From Solobacterium sp. (GTDB lineage Bacteria > Bacillota_I > Bacilli_A > Erysipelotrichales > Erysipelotrichaceae): 64,000 bases of DNA. Shown piece by piece: positions 25,501-35,445 of this stretch (within the stretch, counting starts at the first letter, position 1; every line of letters starts with the position of its first letter). Where the stretch lies: positions 1 to 64,000 of the forward strand of contig JAFRMA010000053.1 in the NCBI GenBank assembly GCA_017430925.1. The letters are read 5' to 3'. The translations under genes were made by a program, and so were the position numbers. The notes beneath the pieces are model-generated. The model saw only the letters and a list, made by a program, of their open reading frames with translations, made no database searches and was not told the DNA's origin.

Positions 25501-26745
25501 GAATGCCGTGAAACCAAACTTGGTCCGGAAGAAATTACCAGAGATATCCCGAATGTCTCCGAAGCTGCCTGCCGTAATCTGGATGCCCGCGGTATCGTTA
25601 TGGTTGGTGCGGAAGTCAAGGAAGGCGATATTCTCGTCGGTAAGGTAACGCCAAAGGGACAGAGTGAAGTTACACCGGAAGAAAAACTGTTACTTGCGAT
25701 CTTTGGTGAAAAGAGCCGCGAAGTTCGTGACAATTCACTGAAGGTACCTCACGGTGGTGCAGGTATCGTACATTCCGTACGTGTATTCAAGAGAAAAGAC
25801 AATCATGAGCTTCCTCCGGGAGTAAATGAAGTTGTTAAGGTCTATGTCGTTCAGAAACGTAAGATTTCTGAAGGTGACAAGATGGCCGGCCGTCATGGGA
25901 ATAAGGGTGTTATCTCCAAGATCATGCCGGTAGAAGATATGCCTTACATGCAGGATGGAACACCTCTGGATATCATGCTGAATCCGTTCGGTGTACCTTC
26001 ACGTATGAATATCGGACAGGTTCTTGAGGTTCATCTGGGTATGGCCGCAAGAAGTCTGGGCGTGAAGTTCGCGACACCGGTATTCGATGGTGTATCCAAT
26101 GAAGATCTGCAGAATATCATGCAGGAAGCGAATACTTCCATGGATGGTAAATATCTGCTTACTGACGGTATGACCGGTGAAGTTTATGATGAACGTATCG
26201 CGGTCGGCGTCATGTACATGATCAAACTGGCGCACATGGTTGACGATAAGTTACATGCGCGTGCTACAGGTCCGTATTCACTGGTTACCCAGCAGCCTCT
26301 GGGCGGTAAAGCGCAGAACGGCGGCCAGAGATTCGGTGAAATGGAAGTCTGGGCTCTGGAAGCTTATGGCGCGGCGAATACTCTGCAGGAGATCCTGACC
26401 GTGAAGTCTGATGATATCATGGGCCGTACAAAGACTTATGAAGCCATCGTCAAGGGTAAGGAAATTCCGGAACCGGGTATTCCTGAATCCTTCCGCGTTC
26501 TTGTCCATGAGTTACAGTCTCTGGCAGTAGATGTACGTATGCTGGATGATGAAGGCAACGAAGTTGATCTGCAGAAACTGGAACAGGATGAGATCCGTGA
26601 AGAATCCGCAGTGGATATGAGTGGTCAGAATATCGTCAATGATATCGAAGACCATGACGCATTCTTAGTCACTGATGAAAATGGTGAAGAAGATGTGCCG
26701 GAAGCTGCCGAAATCGGTTTCTATGATGAAAGTTTTGATGAATAA
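22591..26745 (+). CDS. rpoB: RNA polymerase beta subunit
   Basis: The protein of 1384 residues is the beta subunit, with the rifampicin-pocket region ([20 protein letters not shown], followed by [16 protein letters not shown]), the [10 protein letters not shown] motif, and the catalytic-core segments [12 protein letters not shown] and the C-terminal [20 protein letters not shown] (shown in part). The start at 22591 is preferred to the in-frame ATG three codons earlier, because GAAAGG ends just one base before that codon but sits about 10 bases from 22591. The acidic C-terminal extension ([19 protein letters not shown]) is typical of Bacillota. rpoC follows after 13 bases. Confidence 0.98.
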   Translation: MENKETYHVVHYGNKATRRDYSKVSAGLDLPDLVEIQTASFEWFVSQGIREVFEDIYPIYNYAGNIRLKFLDYEFGEPKYNISECKYREVNYSAPLKAKMELEMMDTDTGEVMTKWEEVFLGDFPLMTPTGTFIINGAERVIVSQIVRSPGAYFDVVSEDRTGRDTYTCELIPSRGTWLEFMSDDKKAALGRIMNVSIDRRRKVLSTILFKAIGMSLNNKNGEDGYDTAGMQKFLKALRFELYPDVIVPEEQREYLNEYMLLYTSVFGNYEEVRNTLAADKTKTTNEALLSVYENQRADEIATIEGSMNLMDAKFFDYRRYDLTKSGRYKVLKKLNILDRMEGHELVSNLNGVDGKVIFKKNQLIGKNERNALRPEINKGLNCRALPFTHRFSHPVVAEMDSSWTEALVGRIVAEDIETKKVSLSLGTVITAEDAKALLSADVKIKVFAGVIATEAKVNNDNVSAVLNYGSRLFTIGRVTSNGEDLRDEDGSLLIGRYIPDAEENMLGAAQCDEIIARATKQEEISVWLVGACVQEIEVKADDGHPVKLIGGDPLEDKHTITMSDMYALYNYELTMLDGIGTADDIDMLGNRRIRTVGELIQNQFRIGLSRMERVVKERMSIADATNLTPKQLTNIRPLTAAIKEFFSSSQLSQFMDQQNPLAELSNKRRISALGPGGLTRERAGFEVRDIHNSHYGRICPIETPEGPNIGLISYLTSYAKVNEYGFIQTPYRKVVNGLITDDIVYMSADEENDHVIAQVNEIDNGRLVGDRVVARIGGETVMADIDTVDYADVSPRQIVSVATACVPFLENDDCTRALMGANMQRQAVPLLNPHSPFVGTGMEHRIARDSGAACVATAPGTVTYVDADKVIVTEEDGHEHVYELTKFRRSNASTCLNQKPIVKDGERVERGDILADGPAMQNGELALGQNVLIGFMTWHGYNYEDAIIMSERMVYDDVYTSIHIEEYDIECRETKLGPEEITRDIPNVSEAACRNLDARGIVMVGAEVKEGDILVGKVTPKGQSEVTPEEKLLLAIFGEKSREVRDNSLKVPHGGAGIVHSVRVFKRKDNHELPPGVNEVVKVYVVQKRKISEGDKMAGRHGNKGVISKIMPVEDMPYMQDGTPLDIMLNPFGVPSRMNIGQVLEVHLGMAARSLGVKFATPVFDGVSNEDLQNIMQEANTSMDGKYLLTDGMTGEVYDERIAVGVMYMIKLAHMVDDKLHARATGPYSLVTQQPLGGKAQNGGQRFGEMEVWALEAYGAANTLQEILTVKSDDIMGRTKTYEAIVKGKEIPEPGIPESFRVLVHELQSLAVDVRMLDDEGNEVDLQKLEQDEIREESAVDMSGQNIVNDIEDHDAFLVTDENGEEDVPEAAEIGFYDESFDE

Positions 26746-26758
26746 GGGGGTGCGATAG

Positions 26759-29700
26759 ATGAATATTAACAACTTCAGTGCCATTAAAGTTGGCCTGGCA
26801 TCACCTGAAAGAATAAAAGAGTGGTCACACGGTGAAGTAAAGAAACCTGAGACGATCAACTACCGTTCACAGAAACCGGAACGTGACGGATTATTCTGCG
26901 AGCGTATTTTCGGCCCGACAAAGGAATGGGAATGTGCCTGCGGTAAGTATAAGAAGATCCGTTACCAGGGTGTGATCTGTGACCGCTGCGGTGTCGAAAT
27001 CACCAAGTCCAGTGTACGCCGTGAACGTATGGGACATATCGAACTGGCTGCTCCGGTTGCGCATATCTGGTATCTGCGCGGAACTCCTTCCCGCATGAGT
27101 TTATTACTGAATGTGCCTCCGAAACAGCTGGAAGAGGTTGTCTACTTCGTTTCCTGGATCGTTATTGATCCGGGTGACAATACCGGTCTGACCTACAAAC
27201 AGATCCTTTCCGAGCGTGAACTTCGTCAGTATAACGACAACAATGTACCAGGCAGTTTCGTTGCCATGAGCGGTGCCGAAGCAATCCGTACATTGCTGGA
27301 ACAGGTAGATATTGAGAAAGAACATGCGGAGATCACCAAGGAACTGGAAAAGGCATCCGGTGACAAGCGTAAGAAACTGATCAAGCGTCTGGAAACTGTA
27401 GAAGCATTCCGTGACAGTGACAACCGTCCGGAATGGATGGTTCTTACCGTACTGCCGGTAATTCCGCCGGATCTGCGTCCGATGCTTCAGCTGGACGGAG
27501 GACGTTTCGCAACAAGTGACCTGAACGATCTCTATCGTCGTGTCATTACCCGTAACAATCGTCTGAAGAAACTGCTTGAGCTTGGTACTCCGGCTATCAT
27601 CGTTCAGAATGAAAAACGTATGCTTCAGGAAGCGGTAGACGCGCTGATCGACAACGGACGTCGTTCTAAACCGATTACCGGTGCCGGCGGACGTGCGCTG
27701 AAATCCCTGTCTCATTCCCTGAAAGGTAAACAGGGTCGTTTCCGTCAGAATCTGTTAGGTAAGCGTGTTGACTTCTCCGGCCGTTCCGGTATCGCTATCG
27801 GACCGGATCTGAAGATGTGGCAGTGCGGTTTACCTAAGGAGATGGCAATCCAGCTGTATAAGCCGTTTGTGATCAGCGAACTGGTAAACCAGCAGATTGC
27901 TTCCAATCCGAAGACAGCAGAAAAGCTGATCGAGCGTGAAGATGCCCGTGTATGGGATGTTGTTGAGGAAGTGATTGCCGGTCATCCGGTATTCCTGAAC
28001 CGTGCCCCGACACTGCATAGATTAGGTATTCAGTCCTTCTTCCCGAAACTGGTGGATGGTCATGCGATCCGTGTACATCCGCTGGTATGTCCTGCATTCA
28101 ACGCGGACTTTGACGGTGACCAGATGGCGGTCCATTTACCTCTGTCTGAGATGGCCAGAGCGGAAACAGAAGTACTGATGCTTGGCGCAAACAACATCCT
28201 TGGTCCTAAGGATGGTAAACCGATCGTTACTCCTGGTCAGGACCTTGTCTTAGGTAACTTCTACCTGAACATGGAAGAGACTGCCGAAGAATTCTACCGT
28301 AAAGCAGATATGCTGGAAAAACTTGGTCTGCCGAATGAAGCAGAGAAGTGGAGAAGATTCGGTGATAACGAAGGTCATGTCTTCAAGGATGTCAATGAAG
28401 TACTGATGGCTTACCAGATGCAGACAGTACATCTGCATACCAGAATTGCCCTGCCTGCGAAGTCTCTGCATAAAGACGGCTTTACAGAGGAACAGAACAA
28501 CAGTTATCTGTTAACTTCTGTTGGTAAGATCATCTTCAACAACGTATTCCCTTCCGATTTCCCTTATCTGAATGAAGTAAACGAGAAGACCCTGAAAGCT
28601 ACACCGGATCGTGATTTCGTACCGATGGGTACAGATATCCGTAAGGTGATGCAGGAACGTCCGACAGCTTCTGAATTCAAGAAGGGTAATCTGGGTGACC
28701 TGATCGCGGCAGTATTTGACAAGTATAAGACAGATGGTACCAGTGATATTCTGGATGCCCTGAAGGATATGGGTTACCTGTATTCCACACTTGCCGGTAT
28801 GACTGTTGCGCTGAGTGATATCAGCGTTGCGCCGCATAAGGAAGAAATCGTTGATCAGGGTAAGTTAAAGGCAGACCAGCTGAATGCTTTGCGTGATCGT
28901 GGTCTGTTAACTCCGCAGGAATGGGAACGTGCGTTCTCTGATCTGTGGGATAAGGTAAAGAACAACGTTGGTGATACACTGATGACTTCTCTGCCGAGAA
29001 TGAACCCGATCAACATGATGGCTGTATCCGGTGCCCGTGGTAACAAGAACCACTTTACACAGTTAGCCGGTATGCGTGGTCTGATGGCAAGACCGACACA
29101 GTCCAAGTCCAGAAAAGAATATCAGCCTTCCATCATCGAAGTACCGATCTACTCCTGCTTCCGTGAAGGAATGAGCGTATCTGAGTTCTTTATCTCGACT
29201 CATGGTGTACGTAAAGGTCTGACCGATACCGCGCTGAAGACAGCAGAATCCGGATATCTGACAAGACGTCTGGTTGATGTTGCCCAGGAAGTCATCATTA
29301 CCGAAGAAGACTGCGGAACAAGTATGGGATACATGGTTGAACAGATCGTGGATCCGAAGAACAATTCCGTAATCGAGTCCTTCTATGACCGTATTGTCGG
29401 ACGGTATACTCAGCACGAGATCGTTGACCCGAATACCGGTGAGATCATTGTGGATGAGGATACCTACATTACCGACGCACTGGCTAAGAAGGCAGTAGAT
29501 GCCGGAGTGACCAAGGCATATATCCGTAACGTATTTACATGTAAGTGCGAAGAGGGTATCTGCTGCAAGTGCTACGGCCGCAACATGGCTACAGGCAATC
29601 CGGTGGAAACCGGTGAAGCGATCGGTGTCATGGCTGCGCAGGCAATCGGTGAACCCGGTACACAGCTGACCATGCGTAACTTCCATACCGGAGGTGTCGC

Positions 29701-30613
29701 TAACCAGAGTGGTGATATTACCCAGGGTCTTCCGCGTGTTGAAGAGTTATTCGAAGCACGTACACCGAAGCGTGTGGCAGTCATTGCCAAGATTGCCGGT
29801 GAAATCACGGATATCCGTGAACAGGATAACCATCAGGGTATGATCGTTACCGTAACCAACGATAACGATGTGATCGAACATAAGTGTGACCTTACACAGA
29901 CTGTCCGTTCAGATCTGAAAGTCGGTTCCAAGGTATATGTGGGTGAACCTCTTACCGAAGGTACGATCGCACCGAAAGAACTGCTGGAAGTCACAAAAGA
30001 TGTACATCCTGTAGAAGAATATATCCTCAAGGAAGTTAAGAAAGTATACTCTTCACAGTCCATCGATATTTCCGATAAGCATCTGGAAGTCATGATCAAG
30101 CAGATGTTGAGAAAAGTCATTGTTTCTGACGGTGGTGATACAGGTTTGAGTGTCGGACAGACACTGAGTATCAGCCGGATGAACGAGATCAACAACGAGA
30201 TCCTGAACGATGATGAACATCCGGACAGAGTACCGGCAAGATTTGAACCGATCCTGCTTGGTATCTCCAAGTCGGCAGTAGAAACTGATTCCTTCTTATC
30301 CGCAGCTTCCTTCCAGGAAACAACACGTGTCCTGACTGAAGCAGCCGTGAAGGGTAAGGTAGATACACTGACCGGTCTGAAAGAGAATGTCATTATCGGT
30401 AAGCTGATTCCTGCAGGTACAGGACGTCCCGGCTATGACCGTGAAACAACACGGAAGATCATCAGCCGTGCGGAACAGCTGAAAGCCGTACGCCGCGAAA
30501 AAGCAGCTGCACTGGCAGAAGCGACAGCCGTAAAGACATCCGCAGAGAACGCAAGAGATGATAACTCCGGAGAAGATATTCTTCCTCCGGCAGACACAAC
30601 CTTTGCGGACTAA
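26759..30613 (+). CDS. rpoC: RNA polymerase beta' subunit
   Basis: The 1284-residue protein is the beta' subunit. It has the N-terminal zinc-binding [20 protein letters not shown], the active-site [12 protein letters not shown] that holds the catalytic magnesium, the trigger-loop and bridge-helix region ([20 protein letters not shown]) and the second zinc site [20 protein letters not shown] precedes the ATG. Two hairpins follow the stop codon, the second a strong terminator. Confidence 0.98.
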   Translation: MNINNFSAIKVGLASPERIKEWSHGEVKKPETINYRSQKPERDGLFCERIFGPTKEWECACGKYKKIRYQGVICDRCGVEITKSSVRRERMGHIELAAPVAHIWYLRGTPSRMSLLLNVPPKQLEEVVYFVSWIVIDPGDNTGLTYKQILSERELRQYNDNNVPGSFVAMSGAEAIRTLLEQVDIEKEHAEITKELEKASGDKRKKLIKRLETVEAFRDSDNRPEWMVLTVLPVIPPDLRPMLQLDGGRFATSDLNDLYRRVITRNNRLKKLLELGTPAIIVQNEKRMLQEAVDALIDNGRRSKPITGAGGRALKSLSHSLKGKQGRFRQNLLGKRVDFSGRSGIAIGPDLKMWQCGLPKEMAIQLYKPFVISELVNQQIASNPKTAEKLIEREDARVWDVVEEVIAGHPVFLNRAPTLHRLGIQSFFPKLVDGHAIRVHPLVCPAFNADFDGDQMAVHLPLSEMARAETEVLMLGANNILGPKDGKPIVTPGQDLVLGNFYLNMEETAEEFYRKADMLEKLGLPNEAEKWRRFGDNEGHVFKDVNEVLMAYQMQTVHLHTRIALPAKSLHKDGFTEEQNNSYLLTSVGKIIFNNVFPSDFPYLNEVNEKTLKATPDRDFVPMGTDIRKVMQERPTASEFKKGNLGDLIAAVFDKYKTDGTSDILDALKDMGYLYSTLAGMTVALSDISVAPHKEEIVDQGKLKADQLNALRDRGLLTPQEWERAFSDLWDKVKNNVGDTLMTSLPRMNPINMMAVSGARGNKNHFTQLAGMRGLMARPTQSKSRKEYQPSIIEVPIYSCFREGMSVSEFFISTHGVRKGLTDTALKTAESGYLTRRLVDVAQEVIITEEDCGTSMGYMVEQIVDPKNNSVIESFYDRIVGRYTQHEIVDPNTGEIIVDEDTYITDALAKKAVDAGVTKAYIRNVFTCKCEEGICCKCYGRNMATGNPVETGEAIGVMAAQAIGEPGTQLTMRNFHTGGVANQSGDITQGLPRVEELFEARTPKRVAVIAKIAGEITDIREQDNHQGMIVTVTNDNDVIEHKCDLTQTVRSDLKVGSKVYVGEPLTEGTIAPKELLEVTKDVHPVEEYILKEVKKVYSSQSIDISDKHLEVMIKQMLRKVIVSDGGDTGLSVGQTLSISRMNEINNEILNDDEHPDRVPARFEPILLGISKSAVETDSFLSAASFQETTRVLTEAAVKGKVDTLTGLKENVIIGKLIPAGTGRPGYDRETTRKIISRAEQLKAVRREKAAALAEATAVKTSAENARDDNSGEDILPPADTTFAD

Positions 30614-30626
30614 TCCGAAGTAATGA

Positions 30627-30648
30627 ATACCGGGTTCTGGAAACAGAA
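30627..30648 (+). repeat. 22-bp direct repeat, left copy
   Basis: These 22 bases (starting ATACCGGGTTCTGG) recur exactly at 32095-32116. They form most of a hairpin with a GAAA loop. This copy is not followed by T residues, whereas the right copy is. The two copies flank the AT-rich cassette of two genes. Confidence 0.9.
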
Positions 30649-30661
30649 TCCGGCAAAAGAA

Positions 30662-30697
30662 ACATAGAAGACCTCCAAAGTCTTCTATGTTTTTTAT
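30662..30697 (+). terminator. Terminator after rpoC
   Basis: ACATAGAAGAC and GTCTTCTATGT form a perfect 11-base stem around CTCCAAA, followed by TTTTT. Confidence 0.92.
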
Positions 30698-30714
30698 TAT
30701 AGCTTGGTTGTAAA

Positions 30715-30744
30715 TTGACAAAACCAAATCGGGGGGGGTAACAT
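30715..30744 (+). promoter_or_regulatory. Promoter with G8 tract in the spacer
   Basis: A perfect TTGACA (30715-30720) and TAACAT (30739-30744) are separated by 18 bases that end in eight consecutive G residues (30731-30738). Loss or gain of one G would change the spacing to 17 or 19 and thus promoter strength, which is a known design of phase-variable promoters. No other G tract of this length was noticed in the window. Confidence 0.6.
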
Positions 30745-30774
30745 TTTATTAAAGAAATTCAATGTGGAGGTTAT

Positions 30775-31410
30775 ATGAAAAGTTTAAGTGATATTGGCAG
30801 AGAATTAGGCCTGCCATACAATATGATTCAGGAATTCATTAAATGTGTAGAAAATGAAACAGATATAAAAGTCAAAAATTCTTTTATGGATGGGAAACAG
30901 ATAGATGATAATGATGTTGCAAAGGCAATAGAGGCTTACGAACCTAGACTTCAAAAATTCAGACAAGAACAAGCAGAAAAGGAGAAGATACAAGCGGAAA
31001 TAGAAAATAAAACTGCGCAAAAGCAAGCTGAAAAAGCACAAATGATAGCAGAAAAAAACAAAGCATTATCAGAAATGCTTGTCTCATCCGGTTTCAATTT
31101 TGATGGATATAAAATAGTAAAGTATTCAGGATATATTTCTGGAGATGATACGGTTCAAATTAACAGAAAAGATATAACTGGTAATTATAATCCCCAAAAC
31201 GTATGTGATGCTCTTGTGAAAATACGCATACAAGCACTAAAAGAGTTGAAGGAAGCAGCTTATGAATTAGGCTGTAATGCTGTTATCGGTGTCGATTTTG
31301 ACTATATGACATTTGATCCTACAACAGTATCTGCAGGAACCACATATTATTATCCATATGTCATTTGTGTCACTGCAAACGGTAATGCTGTTGTGATTGA
31401 AAAAGAATAA
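30775..31410 (+). CDS. YbjQ-like domain protein with coiled coil
   Basis: This 211-residue protein has three parts: an N-terminal segment resembling a small helical DNA- or protein-binding unit (LSDIGRELGLPYNMIQEFIK), a charged coiled coil of about residues 60-105 (EKEKIQAEIENKTAQKQAEK), and a C-terminal domain of the YbjQ/UPF0145 type (YKIVKYSGYISGDD, then ALKELKEAAYELGCNAVIG). YbjQ proteins form pentameric rings and were once proposed to bind heavy metals, but their function is unsettled. GGAGG lies before the ATG. Base composition is clearly more AT-rich than in the flanking rpoC and acetyltransferase genes, suggesting acquisition. It is paired with the zinc-ribbon gene 15 bases downstream. 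Confidence 0.72.
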   Translation: MKSLSDIGRELGLPYNMIQEFIKCVENETDIKVKNSFMDGKQIDDNDVAKAIEAYEPRLQKFRQEQAEKEKIQAEIENKTAQKQAEKAQMIAEKNKALSEMLVSSGFNFDGYKIVKYSGYISGDDTVQINRKDITGNYNPQNVCDALVKIRIQALKELKEAAYELGCNAVIGVDFDYMTFDPTTVSAGTTYYYPYVICVTANGNAVVIEKE

Positions 31411-31425
31411 TAGGAGCAGTTTATA

Positions 31426-31971
31426 ATGAAAGAATTAAAATGTACAGCCTGTGGAGCTAATGATTTTCGCGAAGAGAATGGAGTGTATATCTGCAACTTT
31501 TGCGGTACTAAATTTCTCTTAACAAAAGATGATCAATTAAAGGTCAACTCTTCGATTGCATTAAATGAGGATGTTGTACGATTGCTGCATAAATGGAACA
31601 ATGATCCTGAAAACGGAAAGAAATATGCCCAACTAATCCTGCAGATAGATGCATCTAATGAAAAGGCAAGGCAGGAATTGCAGAAATACAATAAAACACA
31701 ACAAAATGGGTGCTATATTGCAACTTCAGTTTATGGCTCCTATGACTGTCCTCAAGTTTGGGTGCTAAGACGATTCCGTGATAATGTTCTTGCTGAAACG
31801 TGGTATGGTCGTTTGTTTATCCGCTTATACTATGCAACAAGTCCAACACTCGTAAAGCATTATGGAAAGAAAAAGTGGTTTTCAAACTTCTGGAAATCCA
31901 GACTTGATCAAATGGTCAATCGTCTGGAAAGCAAAGGATATGAATCCACTCGGTATATAGATCGTTACTAA
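31426..31971 (+). CDS. Zinc-ribbon protein with CFI-box-like C-terminal domain
   Basis: This 181-residue protein starts with a zinc ribbon (CTACGANDF... and CNFCGTKF; cysteines at residues 6, 9, 25 and 28), has a helical middle, and ends in a CFI-box-CTERM-like domain with CYIATSVYGSYDCPQVWVLR (residues about 96-115) and LFIRLYYATSPTLVKHYG. Proteins with this domain are widespread in bacteria and have no established biochemical role. AGGAG precedes the ATG. It shares the AT-rich composition of its partner gene and probably one transcript with it. Together they look like a small mobile or recently acquired two-gene module. Confidence 0.72.
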   Translation: MKELKCTACGANDFREENGVYICNFCGTKFLLTKDDQLKVNSSIALNEDVVRLLHKWNNDPENGKKYAQLILQIDASNEKARQELQKYNKTQQNGCYIATSVYGSYDCPQVWVLRRFRDNVLAETWYGRLFIRLYYATSPTLVKHYGKKKWFSNFWKSRLDQMVNRLESKGYESTRYIDRY

Positions 31972-32094
31972 TACAGGTGATTATCTATTTTCTAAATGCA
32001 GTATATTTGGGTCTCAGCTAATTGTTTACGATATATTAACTTATCAACCGTTTTATGTTGAGTCATCAATAGATCTATAAAACATATAATTTAG

Positions 32095-32127
32095 ATACCG
32101 GGTTCTGGAAACAGAACCTGGTATTTT
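32095..32127 (+). terminator. Right copy of 22-bp repeat forming a terminator
   Basis: ACCGGGTTCTG and CAGAACCTGGT pair around GAAA and are followed by ATTTTTTT, a strong terminator. The first 22 bases equal 30627-30648. It may be the original rpoC terminator, later separated from rpoC by insertion of the cassette. Confidence 0.88.
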
Positions 32128-32209
32128 TTTGTTCTCCGGATGATCCTGCCGGGCACATGGACCGAATTCTGATATAAAATCTAAGTGTAAGAACAGGAAG
32201 GAAGCGCGT

Positions 32210-32767
32210 ATGGAGAAAACGATCATCCGGGATGCTGTTACAGAAGATATCGAACAGCTGATCAATATTTATGCTTACTATGTCAGAAATACAGCCGTTA
32301 CCTTTGATTATGAGATTCCTTCTTTTGAAGCATTCGAAGAACATATGATGAAGATCACGGAGAAGTATCCATGGCTTGTGCTGGAGAAAGAAGGGAAGAT
32401 CCTAGGGTATGCGTATGCGGGGCCGTTTGTCGGCAGAGGAGCGTATCAGTGGTCTGCGGAAGTATCAATTTACCTGGCACCTGATTATCTTCATCAGGGA
32501 CTGGGAAGACAGTTGTATCTGGCCCTGGAAGATGCCTTGAAAGAGATGGGTGTATTAAACTTGTATGCCTGCATCGGTTATCCGGAAGAAGAGGATATCT
32601 ACCTGACAAAAAATAGTGCTGAATTTCATCAGCACCTTGGGTTTCGCAGAGTAGGGGAATTCTACCGCTGCGGATATAAGTTCAAGAAGTGGTACAACAT
32701 GATCTGGATGGAGAAGATCATTGGTCCTCATGATGATCATCCCATACCGGTGATCAGTCACCGTTAG
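32210..32767 (+). CDS. GNAT family N-acetyltransferase, Pat-like
   Basis: The 185-residue protein resembles phosphinothricin acetyltransferase-type GNAT enzymes, which acetylate small amines or amino-acid analogues with acetyl-CoA. The order IRDAVTEDIEQLINIYAYYV, FEEHMMKI, GRGAYQWSAEVSIYLAPDY (shown in part), then the acetyl-CoA-binding QGLGRQLYLALE is characteristic, and GFRRVGEFYRCGYKFKKWY is typical of the C-terminal part. GGAAGGAAG precedes the ATG. The stop codon overlaps the end of the convergent alr gene by four bases. Confidence 0.88.
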   Translation: MEKTIIRDAVTEDIEQLINIYAYYVRNTAVTFDYEIPSFEAFEEHMMKITEKYPWLVLEKEGKILGYAYAGPFVGRGAYQWSAEVSIYLAPDYLHQGLGRQLYLALEDALKEMGVLNLYACIGYPEEEDIYLTKNSAEFHQHLGFRRVGEFYRCGYKFKKWYNMIWMEKIIGPHDDHPIPVISHR

Positions 32768-33852
32768 TGATCGAAGCGGGAGTTTACTTCCGCTTTTATT
32801 GTGTTGTTCAGGGTATATATCCGGGTTACCCTGTCAGAGATACCGCACAGGATCTCATAGGGAATCGTTCCCAGGTCATCTGCCATAGTCTCAATGGAGA
32901 TATGCGGACCGAAGAATTCCACCACGGTACCCTCCGGCACATACTTCGGGAAACGTACCATACACTGATCCATACACACACGGCCGACAATCTCGCCGTA
33001 GACGCCTCCGGCATAGACCAGACGTCCCTGGTTCTTACGGATCAGGCCATCAGCGTATCCGATGGGCAGGGTCGCAATCCATTCGTCGTAGGAAGATGTA
33101 TATGTAGCGCCGTAGCTGATCGATTCACCTGCCTCGATATGCTTGATCATGGCAACAGTTGAATACAGACGTACAGCGGGATACAGTACTTTGGAAGATG
33201 CCGGTATGCCGTACATGGAGATACCAAGACGGCAGGCATTACTGACAGGAGCCTGGAAGGTCAGGGAAGCCGCGGAATTATCACAGTGTATGTATTTGAA
33301 CGGGTAGCGCAGAGCACGTACGGCATCCTCAAACTTGTAGTACTGTTTATAAGTGAGTTCGATATCCTCTTCCGCGTTGACGAAATGGGTAAAGATACCT
33401 TCTACAGTACAATGCTTATTGTTCAGTACATCCAGCGCGTTTTGTAATTCCTCGATGGTCTTGAAACCGATCCTGTTCATACCTGTATCGTATTTCAGGT
33501 GTACCACAAGACCTGTACAATCCTCCGGGAGTTTCTCCAGCCAGGCATTGGAATATGCGTTGATCGTGATCCGGTGCCCGATACACAGGGGAATATGTTC
33601 CGGTTCTGTGGGTCCCAGGACAAGGATACTGCCCGGGAAATATCTGCGCAGGTGTATACCCTCCTCAATACTGGAAACCGCAATCATGGATATGCCCTGT
33701 TCAGTCAGTGCCTGAACGACCTGTACATCACCGCATCCATAAGCATCTGCCTTGATTACAGGGATCACTTCTTTTCCGGAAATCTTCTTTACTGTCTGAT
33801 AATTTGTGATGATCGCTCCGAGATCAACTTCCAGCCAAGTCTTTCTTAACAT
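32764..33852 (-). CDS. alr: Alanine racemase
   Basis: This 362-residue enzyme interconverts L- and D-alanine for peptidoglycan. The pyridoxal phosphate lysine is K34 in PVIKADAYGCG, and the second catalytic residue is the tyrosine in SISYGATYTSSYDEW. LPIGYADGL and VCMDQCMV are also conserved. The start is placed at 33852 (MLRKTWLEVDLG), the usual N-terminus; a GTG eight codons upstream is in frame. The ribosome binding site is weak (AAAGAGAAAA). It runs opposite to the acetyltransferase on one side and diverges from the protease gene on the other, and a hairpin AAGCGG/CCGCTT inside its 3' end may serve both convergent transcripts. Confidence 0.95.
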   Translation of the reverse strand: MLRKTWLEVDLGAIITNYQTVKKISGKEVIPVIKADAYGCGDVQVVQALTEQGISMIAVSSIEEGIHLRRYFPGSILVLGPTEPEHIPLCIGHRITINAYSNAWLEKLPEDCTGLVVHLKYDTGMNRIGFKTIEELQNALDVLNNKHCTVEGIFTHFVNAEEDIELTYKQYYKFEDAVRALRYPFKYIHCDNSAASLTFQAPVSNACRLGISMYGIPASSKVLYPAVRLYSTVAMIKHIEAGESISYGATYTSSYDEWIATLPIGYADGLIRKNQGRLVYAGGVYGEIVGRVCMDQCMVRFPKYVPEGTVVEFFGPHISIETMADDLGTIPYEILCGISDRVTRIYTLNNTIKAEVNSRFDH

Positions 33853-33907
33853 ACATTTTCTCTTTTCTACAAACACAATAATAACACATATAACGGGACA
33901 TAATCTT

Positions 33908-33916
33908 TGGTATAAT
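33908..33916 (+). promoter_or_regulatory. Extended -10 promoter of the S41 protease gene
   Basis: TTGGTATAAT contains a perfect TATAAT (33911-33916) with TGG in front, the extended -10 form, 24 bases ahead of the ATG. No good -35 box is seen, which an extended -10 can tolerate. Confidence 0.6.
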
Positions 33917-33939
33917 AGTAGCGTTTACAGAGGTTGATA

Positions 33940-35445
33940 ATGAGTGAAGAAAAGAACAGGAAAGAAGATGAGGTCATCCGCGTACAGCTGGAAAGACACC
34001 AGTGGCCGGATGAAATCGATCTGAAAACAATGAAAAAAGAAAACCGCAGACTGATGCGGATCATCTATATATTAGCTATACTATGCGGATTACTTATAGG
34101 TCTAGCCTGGAGTATGCGCGGACGCAGACCCGTAACCAATACCGCGGACACAAAATTAAGTGAAATCCTGCGGATCATGTCCAAAGAGTGGTACTTCGCG
34201 AAAGATATAGAGGATCCGGAAGGAAGGCTGATGGATCAGGCCTTGATTGGTATGACCACCAATGCGGAAGACCCGCATACGGTCTATATGACCGAAGAAG
34301 AGACCACCAGTTTTACACAGTCCATTAACCGTAATTTTGTCGGTATCGGTGTACAGTATTTCTCCACCGGTGATGGTATTCACATGGTAGAAAGAGTATT
34401 CAAGGGCTCTCCGGCTGAGAAAGCAGGGGTACAGCCCGGGGATATGATCCATATCGTGGATGGAACCGTAGTTGATGATCTGACTTCTGACGATATTACA
34501 AGTATGGTCCGCGGTGAACCGGACACGTCCGTGGAAATCGTGTTTATCCGCGGTGATGAACTGGTTACGCTTGTGATTCCCCGGCAGGCAATCAATGTGA
34601 CGGTATTCGGGGAGATGCTTGACAATTCTGTCGGATATATTGAGATCATGCAGTTTGGAGAAACGACTGCGGCAGAGATGAAGACTTATATGCAGGATCT
34701 GCTGGATCAGGGTGCCAAGTCACTGATCATTGATCTGCGTGGTAACGGGGGCGGATATCTGGATTCACTGCAGGACGTCGCAAGCTTATTCATACCGAAG
34801 GGGAATATCCTGATGAAACAGGTCTATCCCAATGATTCGGAAGAAGTATTATTGGCGAAGAGCGGTCAGATCTGGAATGACGGGGATATTGTGCTTCTGG
34901 TGGATGAGAATACTGCCAGTGCCTCCGAAGTATTTACTCTGGCAATGAAGGAAAACAGAGATGACGTGACGGTGATCGGCAGTAAGACTTATGGGAAAGG
35001 CACCGTACAGATCACTTATACATTCAGTGATCGTTCAGCTTTGAAATATACGACCAGCAAGTGGGTTTCCCCTAACGGAATCTGGGTAAATAATCAGGGA
35101 ATTGAACCGGATATCCCGGTAGAACTTCATCCTGCTTTGACCACGATATTCATCGATATGGATGAACAGACTGTCTTGTCGTATGACTCTGTATCGGAGT
35201 ATAACCGGATCGCGCAGCTGGCACTGGACTTCCTCGGATATTCTGCCGGCAGACAAGATGGATATTTCTCCAAAGGAATGGAAGATGCGATACGTAAGTT
35301 CCAGAATGACCGTGGTCTTACCGTAAACGGCACATTGGATAAAGATACATATAACAGTCTTCTCTCTGCAGTAATCTATACCTGGAATACAGATCACGGA
35401 TATGACGCGCCCTTGGTAAAGGCAAAGGAAATCCTGCATGACTGA
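33940..35445 (+). CDS. ctpA: S41 family C-terminal processing protease with PDZ domain
   Basis: The protein of 501 residues has a short cytosolic start, one membrane helix ([18 protein letters not shown], about residues 41-58), a PDZ domain ([20 protein letters not shown] and [15 protein letters not shown]), the S41 protease core, and a peptidoglycan-binding domain at the end ([20 protein letters not shown], then [14 protein letters not shown]). The catalytic pair is S327 in TASASEVF and K353 in TYGKGTVQ. It should be anchored in the membrane and cleave proteins outside it, guided by the cell wall. The ATG at 33940 suits AGAGG better than the in-frame TTG two codons upstream. The coding end overlaps uvrB by eight bases. 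Confidence 0.93.
   Translation: MSEEKNRKEDEVIRVQLERHQWPDEIDLKTMKKENRRLMRIIYILAILCGLLIGLAWSMRGRRPVTNTADTKLSEILRIMSKEWYFAKDIEDPEGRLMDQALIGMTTNAEDPHTVYMTEEETTSFTQSINRNFVGIGVQYFSTGDGIHMVERVFKGSPAEKAGVQPGDMIHIVDGTVVDDLTSDDITSMVRGEPDTSVEIVFIRGDELVTLVIPRQAINVTVFGEMLDNSVGYIEIMQFGETTAAEMKTYMQDLLDQGAKSLIIDLRGNGGGYLDSLQDVASLFIPKGNILMKQVYPNDSEEVLLAKSGQIWNDGDIVLLVDENTASASEVFTLAMKENRDDVTVIGSKTYGKGTVQITYTFSDRSALKYTTSKWVSPNGIWVNNQGIEPDIPVELHPALTTIFIDMDEQTVLSYDSVSEYNRIAQLALDFLGYSAGRQDGYFSKGMEDAIRKFQNDRGLTVNGTLDKDTYNSLLSAVIYTWNTDHGYDAPLVKAKEILHD

Noticed and set aside
12402-30613. Many long open frames opposite nusG, rpoB, rpoC and the MBL genes
   Set aside because: They lack ribosome binding sites and family features and are shadows caused by codon bias in the real genes.
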